From Delftia sp. PS-11 (GTDB lineage: Bacteria > Pseudomonadota > Gammaproteobacteria > Burkholderiales > Burkholderiaceae_C): a DNA stretch of 14,219 bases. The DNA is taken from assembly GCF_029870285.1 (NCBI RefSeq), contig NZ_JACSYA010000055.1, positions 1-14,219 of the forward strand, in the 5' to 3' direction. Shown here piece by piece: positions 9,101 to 14,219 of this stretch (its first letter is position 1; every line of letters starts with the position of its first letter). The notes below the pieces were generated by a model. The model ran no database searches. It worked only from the letters and a program-made list of their open reading frames with translations, and was not told where the DNA came from. The translations under genes were made by a program, and so were the position numbers.

Positions 9101-10013
9101 AGGCACTTTCGAGAAGCTTGTATTTGTAGTCGGCCAGACTCTTGAGCGCCATATCCTTGCGGGTCACCTGTCGGATGCCCGCTTGTTCAGTCCATTGAAT
9201 CTGCCCGCGAGTTAGGTCCTCAAGAGCCATCAGTCGGTCAGCGACCGCGTTTTCATCGAGCTTGAAGACTCGGCCAGGCGAGCCGTAGTCGTGGGCAACG
9301 CGGTCAAAGGCCATCACGGCACCCGCATGAGGCATCCGCTCCCAGTAGTCGAGCATGGCATAGGCAAAGACGCCGTCCGGCAGAGACCGCTTCGAGCCAC
9401 GGCGGAACGCGAATGAGCCCTTTGCGTTTTGCTGAATCAGGCCAAGCTCGCCGAGCAACGGCTCACTCATCTCTTCAGGAGAGTCCCCTCCGAGCCGCGG
9501 TACGTAACTGCGGATGCAGCACTCGACATCTCGCTTGAGCGTCGCCATTGAAATTCTCAGTTTGTGCTCGGTGACCAAGCTAGACAGAGAATTCACAATA
9601 AACTCGCGGTCGAACACCTGCTGCACAACGTGATTGAAGAGAAACCACCACGTCGTTGTCTTCTCGTGCGTACTCGCCACTTGCCAGTGCATCAACCAAG
9701 TGGTCGCGGGGTGTTCGCAGTACTCGTCTAGACCGTTCTTTTGATTGAATAGTAGTGAGCCAAGACGCGTAGGAACGTAGCCGCCTTCGTCTTCGATAAT
9801 GCCGCAGGCGGTCGCCCAAAAGCGAATGGACATCGCCATATTCTTGCCGACGCCGAACCGCACGATGGCTTCTTCGTCGGCGAAGACGGACCGAGGCGCA
9901 GGCCCCTCGTACTGAGCAACCGCGTCATAGGCCTTGCGCAGCCAGAGCTGTCGCAACGGAAAAGTTTCATGCCCCGAGAACTGCGGCGGGGCTTCGGAAG
10001 GTAGCTGAATCAT
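9093..10013 (-). CDS. sspB: SspB, DUF4007 protein (phosphorothioation nickase)
   Basis: This 306-aa protein spans the DUF4007 family. Diagnostic blocks are FSGHETFPLRQLWLRKAYD at residues 12-30, AIVRFGVGKNMAMSIRFW at 49-66, a Pro-Thr-Arg-Leu-Gly turn near 81, TTWLMHW at 104-110, TTTWWFLFN at 119-127 and TLKRDVECCIRSYVPR at 158-173. DUF4007 is the domain of SspB, reported as the nicking enzyme that opens one strand so that single-strand phosphorothioates can be installed. It is the first gene of the four-gene minus operon, directly followed by overlapping sspC. The ATG at 10013 gives the standard short lead before FSGHETF. Only a poor ribosome site precedes it. No second start with better support exists. 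Confidence 0.85.
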   Translation of the reverse strand: MIQLPSEAPPQFSGHETFPLRQLWLRKAYDAVAQYEGPAPRSVFADEEAIVRFGVGKNMAMSIRFWATACGIIEDEGGYVPTRLGSLLFNQKNGLDEYCEHPATTWLMHWQVASTHEKTTTWWFLFNHVVQQVFDREFIVNSLSSLVTEHKLRISMATLKRDVECCIRSYVPRLGGDSPEEMSEPLLGELGLIQQNAKGSFAFRRGSKRSLPDGVFAYAMLDYWERMPHAGAVMAFDRVAHDYGSPGRVFKLDENAVADRLMALEDLTRGQIQWTEQAGIRQVTRKDMALKSLADYKYKLLESAYA

Positions 10014-10116
10014 TTGGCGACTAGTTTAACTGGATGACCTCACCAGTCCGGACGAGACAACCCTTCGCATCGTTACTGCGCTCCGAGACGCCTCGTTGAA
10101 TAGCAAATGCCTATCA

Positions 10117-10132
10117 ATTATCACCAATTGGT
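10117..10132 (-). promoter_or_regulatory. Candidate -10 box and adjoining palindrome for the ssp operon
   Basis: On the minus strand GATAAT (10122-10117, five of six to TATAAT) is preceded by a TG one base further upstream, as in extended -10 promoters. Abutting it is the perfect 10-base palindrome ACCAATTGGT (10123-10132), which would sit between the -35 and -10 regions, a position where a bound repressor would block RNA polymerase. No good -35 is visible. The leader to sspB would be about 100 bases. Confidence 0.3.
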
Positions 10133-10179
10133 CGCAAAAATGCATCGACCGTCCACACCGTACTGGCACTCCGACATCG

Positions 10180-10201
10180 ATACTGTACAAAATATCAGTA
10201 T
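10180..10201. repeat. Inverted repeat ATACTG-N10-CAGTAT, possible operator
   Basis: Six-base arms at 10180-10185 and 10196-10201 flank an A/T-rich spacer, giving a 22-base dyad of the size bound by a dimeric HTH regulator. A third copy of the half site, ATACTG, is at 10281-10286, about 30 bases upstream of the plus-strand -35 box. No regulator gene is recognised in the window. Confidence 0.3.
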
Positions 10202-10314
10202 TTCCTCAAACGTGCCCGATGTGTAAGCCACAGTGGCGAAGCGGGTGTGAAAGCAACGAGGTCGTCAGCGGCCGTTACAGATACTGATGGTTTCGGTCAC
10301 CGCAACTGCCAGTG

Positions 10315-10343
10315 TTGACGGGCTAAAAAATATCTTCTAAAGT
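10315..10343 (+). promoter_or_regulatory. sigma70-like promoter of the GIY-YIG/GHKL operon
   Basis: TTGACG (10315-10320; five of six to TTGACA), a 17-base A/T-rich spacer and TAAAGT (10338-10343; four of six to TATAAT). Transcription would start near 10350 and give a leader of about 110 bases before the ATG at 10463. Confidence 0.55.
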
Positions 10344-10462
10344 GAACACAGCTGACCGGGTTGCTTTGCCTTTTGGGGGCGGAGCGGCAGAAACATGGCG
10401 GTATGAAGTCGAGTAAGGCGTGGCTGCACCCACTGGGGCGGTCGGGCACACAAAGGCAAGCT

Positions 10463-10858
10463 ATGACTATCTCTGATATCGAGGCGCACTCGCGCGCCGT
10501 CTCATCCATCCAGGCGCTTTTCTCGAAGCACATCCCTGGCTCCTTCCTCTACTGCATCGCTGAACGCGCCCTTGATTTGGCGTTCAACGGGACATCCGCG
10601 CATGGCGTAGCCTCTGAAGAGGAGATGCTTTCGGAGGCCAAGGACGTTATCGAGCGCCAAGTACGGGCCAAGCTCCTTGCTGAGCCGGCCACAAGCCCGC
10701 CCCCCGCTACTTCTTCGTCTGAGCGTGAGCGCGTTCGCCGCCGCTATTTGGCTTGGCGCGGACCGTTGCGCCGGCGCGTTGCTGAAAAGTTTGTCCAGGC
10801 AGAGCTCTGGCTGACTACAGAAGAGTGCAGCGGAGGCGGCCATGTCCAAGTCAGCTGA
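10463..10858 (+). CDS. Unrecognised small protein, first gene of GIY-YIG/GHKL operon
   Basis: This 131-aa protein matches no family I know. Two parts are visible. Residues 1-75 are probably helical (MTISDIEAHSRAVSSIQALF, then an acidic stretch SEEEMLSEAKDVIERQV). After a Pro/Ser/Thr-rich linker (about 77-88) comes a strongly basic segment, ERERVRRRYLAWRGPLRRRV, which could bind nucleic acid. I chose the ATG at 10463 because AAGG lies about six bases upstream; an in-frame ATG at 10403 would add 20 poorly protein-like residues and lacks a ribosome site. Its 3' end overlaps the next gene by 17 bases, so it is probably coupled to the nuclease-like protein. A role as adaptor or regulator of the module is only a guess. 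Confidence 0.6.
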   Translation: MTISDIEAHSRAVSSIQALFSKHIPGSFLYCIAERALDLAFNGTSAHGVASEEEMLSEAKDVIERQVRAKLLAEPATSPPPATSSSERERVRRRYLAWRGPLRRRVAEKFVQAELWLTTEECSGGGHVQVS

Positions 10859-11303
10859 GCTGGTTTTCGACGAGCCACGACAGATGGCCTTTTTGGCCAC
10901 ACCCACTGTGGTGAGAACACTCGTGCCCCCCCCGGGCTGGGCAGGCGTCTATATGCTGCTGCGGCAGGACGTGCCGTTCTACGTTGGCCGGTCAGACAAC
11001 TGCGTCCAGACGCGCCTTGCCGGTCACCCGTTGCTGCCTTTGGCGACCCACTTGGCATGGAAGACCTGTTCAAGCCCCCTTCAAGCGTACCGGCTCGAGT
11101 CAGCCTGGTTTCACACCCTTCGGCTGAGCGCTGAACTCACCAACCAAATCCACCCGGCCCGACCGGTGGGTATGCCCAACAGTTGCCCCTTCTGCAGCAC
11201 GGGGGACTGCCAAGCCTGGACGCATCTGATGTGCCCCAGCTTGGAAATCAGTGCTGTGTCCCCGGTGACCGTTGACCCCATGGCGACGGTTGCAAAAACC
11301 TAA
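10842..11303 (+). CDS. GIY-YIG nuclease-like protein with C-terminal Cys cluster
   Basis: This 153-aa protein has the order of motifs of a GIY-YIG domain: GVY at residues 35-37, YVGRS at 48-52 (the YIG element), QTRL with Arg58, candidate metal ligand Glu86 in RLESAWF, and Asn101 in TNQIHP. All the usual catalytic positions are therefore occupied, so an active single-domain endonuclease is plausible. After the domain come four cysteines, CPFC at 115-118, then Cys123 and Cys131, a possible zinc-binding site. A GGAGG six bases before the ATG at 10842 supports the start, inside the 3' end of the previous gene. The GHKL ATPase follows 9 bases after its stop. A defence or DNA-processing role is inferred from context. 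GIY-YIG domains also occur in repair and homing enzymes, and the sequence is divergent. Confidence 0.68.
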   Translation: MSKSAELVFDEPRQMAFLATPTVVRTLVPPPGWAGVYMLLRQDVPFYVGRSDNCVQTRLAGHPLLPLATHLAWKTCSSPLQAYRLESAWFHTLRLSAELTNQIHPARPVGMPNSCPFCSTGDCQAWTHLMCPSLEISAVSPVTVDPMATVAKT

Positions 11304-11312
11304 GGAACCGAA

Positions 11313-13055
11313 ATGAACGCTACCGCTACCACCACAGAAGCTCCCGCCGACATCGCCATGATTCAGACGGGGCAAGCCTTGTTGTCCCTTCGGGACTCTG
11401 GCCACAGCCTGCCCACGGCGTTGGGCGAGGTCATCGACAACAGCATTGAGGCCAACGCCAACAACATCTCGGTGTTGCTTGAACAAAGCGAAGAGCGGGG
11501 CAAAAAGCGCGTCCACCGCATCGCCATCCGGGATGACGGTGACGGCATGCCTGCAGAAATCCTGCATCGCTACTTGGTGCTGGGGTACTCCTCCCGCTAC
11601 ATGCGGTCGGACACTATCGGCAAGTACGGCGTCGGGGCAAAGCTCGCTGCGCTCAACTTCGGTCGACGAATTGATGTCTGGAGCCGCAACCGAGCCGACT
11701 CCGAGTGGCTCCATGTCCACTTCGACCTGGACGAGGCACTCGCCGAAGAGTCCTCTGGGAAGCCAGTGGTGCTGAAGGCCCCGGTCCCGGCTGAGCCGCC
11801 CGCCGACTTGAAGTTGGACTTCCCTAAGGAGACCGGCACTGTGGTGCTGTGGTCCAACGTGGACCGCCTGGAAGAAGGTCGCGCAGCACGCGATTTCAAT
11901 GAGCTCCGGCAGGAGCTTGAAAAGGAGCTATCGCGCATCTTCCGGCACTTCCTGGATGGTGGCATCAAGATTGCAATCAACGAATCGCTGCTCATCGCGC
12001 ACGACCCGTTGATGCTGCTAGAGCGCACCTGGGCCGACACAGTCTTGAACAAGGAAAAAGAGCACAAGCGCGATGACCTCAAGAAGGGTGTCTTGCGGCA
12101 CTTCGGCGCGACAACTATCGGTGATGACACCGTCAAGGTGGGGCAACACACGGCGCGTTTGCGCGTGACACTCTATCCAAAGGAAGTGTTGCGACGCCGT
12201 GGGATGGGCGGTGATACGCTGGCTAAGGCTCTGCGTGTCCCTGAGAACGAGGGTGCGTTGAGCTTCGTGCGCAAGAACCGCGAAGTCGCTTACTCGAATG
12301 TGCCGCGTATCTTGCCAGGTGGCGTGAAGGATACCGACCGATTCATCGGCATCGAAGTTTCCTTCGACCCCGAACTCGATGACTACTTTGGTATCCGCAA
12401 TGTCAAGCGCGGCGTAGAGCCTCATGGCGAGCTGCGGGACAAGCTGCGCGAGTTGCTCCAGAAGCACATTCCGACGGCACGCAAGCTCATCGACGAAACC
12501 TGGGGCGAGGCTGCACGCGAGCAACACGAGGCTTCAGGGGAGCACGGTGCCATCCTCGATGCCGTAAAGGAAGTCGACGCGGTGATGCCCAAGCCGCGAG
12601 TTGAACCACAGCAAGACGCGCCTTCGGCTGACGACGCGTTGAAGGAGTTGGCGGAAGACGCAGGCTTTACGAAAGCTGAAGCGCAGCAGAAGTACATCGA
12701 GGACAAGAAGAAGCTACCTTTCGTCATCGAGTCCGTGAGCTTCCCTGGCAACATTTTCGTGAGCACCACGCACGTGGCCGACCAGGTCATCATCCGGCTC
12801 AACACACGTCACCCGTTCTATCGCGAAATGTGGGAGCCGCTGAAGGCCATCTCCCAACGAGACCCTGGCACGGTGTCTGGCGAGGAGGCCGTGAAGGCCG
12901 CTCGGCGAAGCATCGAGGCAATGTCACTGCTGTTGGTTGCCTACGGGAAGGCGGAGTCCATGCACCCGAACCCTGTGGAGCAGTATGGTGACCTGACGCA
13001 GTACTGGGGCCAGTTCCTGGGCACCTTGCTGAACAAGGTCAAGAACGTCCTCTAG
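11313..13055 (+). CDS. GHKL (MutL/MORC-type) ATPase
   Basis: This 580-aa protein has a GHKL ATP-binding fold at its N-terminus. The N-box is GEVIDNSIEAN at 38-48 (Glu39, Asn43), motif I is RDDGDGM at 73-79, and motif II, the ATP lid, is GKYGVGAKLAAL at 103-114. A second-domain lysine candidate lies in SFVRKNREVAYSN at 317-329, in the position of the MutL/MORC S5-domain lysine. This is the gyrase/Hsp90/MutL superfamily, not a histidine kinase: there is no phospho-acceptor domain and no membrane segment. The C-terminal part (about 430-580) starts with a charged linker and ends in a conserved-looking block near RLNTRHPFYREMW. Prokaryotic MORC-like ATPases are known from restriction-type operons, where ATP-driven dimer closure on DNA is thought to gate a partner nuclease. 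Here the partner would be the upstream GIY-YIG protein. AAGGA before the ATG at 11313 supports the start. Confidence 0.82.
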   Translation: MNATATTTEAPADIAMIQTGQALLSLRDSGHSLPTALGEVIDNSIEANANNISVLLEQSEERGKKRVHRIAIRDDGDGMPAEILHRYLVLGYSSRYMRSDTIGKYGVGAKLAALNFGRRIDVWSRNRADSEWLHVHFDLDEALAEESSGKPVVLKAPVPAEPPADLKLDFPKETGTVVLWSNVDRLEEGRAARDFNELRQELEKELSRIFRHFLDGGIKIAINESLLIAHDPLMLLERTWADTVLNKEKEHKRDDLKKGVLRHFGATTIGDDTVKVGQHTARLRVTLYPKEVLRRRGMGGDTLAKALRVPENEGALSFVRKNREVAYSNVPRILPGGVKDTDRFIGIEVSFDPELDDYFGIRNVKRGVEPHGELRDKLRELLQKHIPTARKLIDETWGEAAREQHEASGEHGAILDAVKEVDAVMPKPRVEPQQDAPSADDALKELAEDAGFTKAEAQQKYIEDKKKLPFVIESVSFPGNIFVSTTHVADQVIIRLNTRHPFYREMWEPLKAISQRDPGTVSGEEAVKAARRSIEAMSLLLVAYGKAESMHPNPVEQYGDLTQYWGQFLGTLLNKVKNVL

Positions 13056-13065
13056 TTCGAATGTA

Positions 13066-13101
13066 TCCAGTGTCGGTTGCGACGGCTCCACCGACACTGG
13101 A
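13066..13101 (+). terminator. Perfect 12-bp inverted repeat after the GHKL gene
   Basis: Arms TCCAGTGTCGGT (13066-13077) and ACCGACACTGGA (13090-13101) pair perfectly around a 12-base loop, starting 11 bases after the GHKL stop. The position fits a transcription end or an mRNA-stabilising hairpin, but no T-run follows on either strand, so a classical intrinsic terminator is not shown. A recombination or protein-binding site is the alternative. Confidence 0.4.
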
Positions 13102-13306
13102 CTTCGTGGAGGATGGGCCACCTGGAGACCTTGTGTCGGCACCTGTCGCGGCAGCACCTTGACCCAGGCCAGAGTGCGTCAGGTGTAGATGGCGCTCCGG
13201 GTTATCGCAGGCGTTCCGCCGACGAACGACTCCTACCTGACCTATGGCTTCGCCAACGAACAGTCTTACGAACACACTTTGGACACCCCTCGTCGTCAGT
13301 GCCTGC

Positions 13307-13322
13307 CTACTGCGCGCAGTAG
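13307..13322. repeat. Perfect 16-base palindrome across the stop of the right-edge gene
   Basis: CTACTGCGCGCAGTAG is fully self-complementary, and its left end is exactly the stop codon of the minus-strand gene, whose last three codons (Cys-Ala-Gln) it also encodes. It has no loop, so it suits a dimeric protein site better than an RNA hairpin. It may also be chance. Confidence 0.35.
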
Positions 13323-14219
13323 TACTGGACGGTCGAAAGCGGCATGTCGAGTTCGGCCGCGATTGCACGCAGGCTCTTCCCCTGCGCCTTCAACGCCTTC
13401 GCAGCCGTCGCCTTGTCCACTGAGGCTTGCCGATACTCTGCTCTCGGAACAACGCCATGCTCGCGGCGTTGTGCAGTGCGGCGCTCGTTGGTGCGGCGCC
13501 GCTTCTCGTCTTTGCTAATGATGGTCTGCATCTCGCGCTCTTCAAGAGGCGAGATGCAGAGCTTCTCAATGAGAGTGGCGTTGCTATGTCCGTACCGAGG
13601 ACTGACCTGCTTGCCCCGGAACTCTACAGTCTCGCCGCGGGCATGCGCATGGGCGCGCTCCAGAACCGAAGTTACGCAGTCCTTGATTTCGGGCTCGCCC
13701 CAGTCCGGGGCCAGCAGCCGCACGAGCGGCCGTAGCTCGGACATCACATCCTTCGCGAGCTTGGCTTCAGCCAGGAAGCATGCTGCCATGAAGACCGGAA
13801 CATCACGCTGCCCCGGAGGCGCGCCACCCGTCCAACCGCGCAACTCAAAAAGTCTCTGGATGTCGCCAATGCGGTCCCAGGCAAGCTGGCTCCTCACGAA
13901 GACACGGAGATTTGCGTGCGCTCCTTGACGCTTGGTCAATGCGCCGGTGACCAAGGTAAGGTCGGTACTGCGGGCTTCCATCGCCTGCACATCTTCCCGC
14001 CACTCCCGACGGTGGTCCTCGGCCCGCGAGCGTAGGTCGGCGAGTTCCTGGCGGCTGAATGGAAGCAACGTGTCTGCCAACGTGTCGAACGTGTGGACCA
14101 ACAAACCATCCTCTCGCAAGGAGCCCCCCATCGTTGGCACCGAGGCTCGGTGAAGCACGCGAACCAGGTCTCCGCTCCGGCTGTTGGTGGACCCCTCGAG
14201 GCGTAGCACACGGGAAACG
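13307..14219 (-). CDS. C-terminal part of a mobile-element replication/primase-like protein
   Basis: About 303 residues are in the window, and the frame stays open to the right edge, so the N-terminus is missing; the GTG at 14209 is not taken as a real start. The first residues, RVLRLEGSTNSRSG, resemble the R-L-P-G-T-x-N-x-K motif at the end of archaeo-eukaryotic-primase-type Rep domains of plasmids and integrative elements. A helical middle follows. A charged stretch SNATLIEKLCISPLEERE leads into the very basic KDEKRRRTNERRTAQRREHG, and a C-terminal helix-turn-helix ends the protein (KSLRAIAAELDMPLSTVQYY). The whole looks like the DNA-binding tail of a replication initiator; a resolvase-like or regulatory protein with the same HTH is less likely. 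It converges on the GHKL operon. Confidence 0.5.
   Translation of the reverse strand, partial: VSRVLRLEGSTNSRSGDLVRVLHRASVPTMGGSLREDGLLVHTFDTLADTLLPFSRQELADLRSRAEDHRREWREDVQAMEARSTDLTLVTGALTKRQGAHANLRVFVRSQLAWDRIGDIQRLFELRGWTGGAPPGQRDVPVFMAACFLAEAKLAKDVMSELRPLVRLLAPDWGEPEIKDCVTSVLERAHAHARGETVEFRGKQVSPRYGHSNATLIEKLCISPLEEREMQTIISKDEKRRRTNERRTAQRREHGVVPRAEYRQASVDKATAAKALKAQGKSLRAIAAELDMPLSTVQYYCAQ

Larger units (their letters stand above)
10014..10462. other. 449-base divergent control region between two operons
   Basis: No believable gene lies here. It separates sspB (leftward) from the GIY-YIG/GHKL operon (rightward) and holds promoter elements for both plus several inverted repeats, each listed separately. 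It has locally A/T-rich patches (about 10100-10140, 10180-10205 and 10320-10345) unlike the surrounding GC-rich genes, as expected for control DNA. sspA, often divergent from sspBCD, is not found here. Confidence 0.6.

Noticed and set aside
2474..10013. BREX type 4 or Dnd system
   Set aside because: PAPS-reductase plus large ATPase recalls BREX type 4, but PglZ and BrxL are absent; DndB, DndD and DndE are also absent. DUF4007 and the DUF262/DUF1524 effector point to Ssp.
10361..10462. Upstream TTG (10361) or ATG (10403) start for the 131-aa gene
   Set aside because: Neither has a ribosome site; the ATG at 10463 has AAGG at good spacing and follows the promoter with a normal leader.
1..14219. 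CRISPR array, tRNA, rRNA or insertion sequence
   Set aside because: No regularly spaced direct repeats, no cloverleaf-like sequence, no transposase and no terminal inverted repeats were seen on either strand.

Overview
The window is high-GC DNA with codon use typical of Proteobacteria, most likely a Burkholderiales-type betaproteobacterium. That assignment is an impression, because no rRNA, tRNA or other phylogenetic marker is present. The gene content is that of a defence island on, or next to, a mobile element. Its best-recognised part is a four-gene operon on the minus strand (10013 down to 2474): sspB (DUF4007), sspC (large P-loop ATPase), sspD (PAPS-reductase/ATP-pyrophosphatase family with a Cys cluster) and sspE (DUF262 plus a C-terminal DUF1524/HNH-like region). 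Domain content and order match the Ssp single-strand DNA phosphorothioation defence system, in which SspBCD put sulfur into the host DNA backbone and SspE acts on invading DNA. The cysteine desulfurase SspA is not in the window.

Divergent from this operon, across a 449-base regulatory gap (10014-10462), is a compact three-gene plus-strand operon. It encodes a 131-aa protein I do not recognise, a 153-aa GIY-YIG nuclease-like protein with a C-terminal cysteine cluster, and a 580-aa GHKL (MutL/MORC-type) ATPase. It has a good sigma70-like promoter (10315-10343) and reads as a second, possibly undescribed, defence module sharing the control region with Ssp.

The flanks look mobile. At the right edge (13307-14219, minus) is the C-terminal part of a protein with a primase/Rep-like motif and a C-terminal helix-turn-helix, probably a replication protein of a plasmid or integrative element; its N-terminus lies outside the window. 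At the left (184-1017, minus) is a 277-aa protein I cannot assign, with its own candidate promoter at 1153-1181. Positions 1-183 hold no convincing feature.

Between the left gene and sspE lies about 1.3 kb without a believable protein. Its plus strand from about 1480 to 2350 is dense in perfect hairpins and ends in a strong terminator-like hairpin (2323-2350). This suggests a large structured RNA, possibly a group II intron-derived ribozyme without its reverse transcriptase, or an orphan large ncRNA. It is the least explained part of the window.
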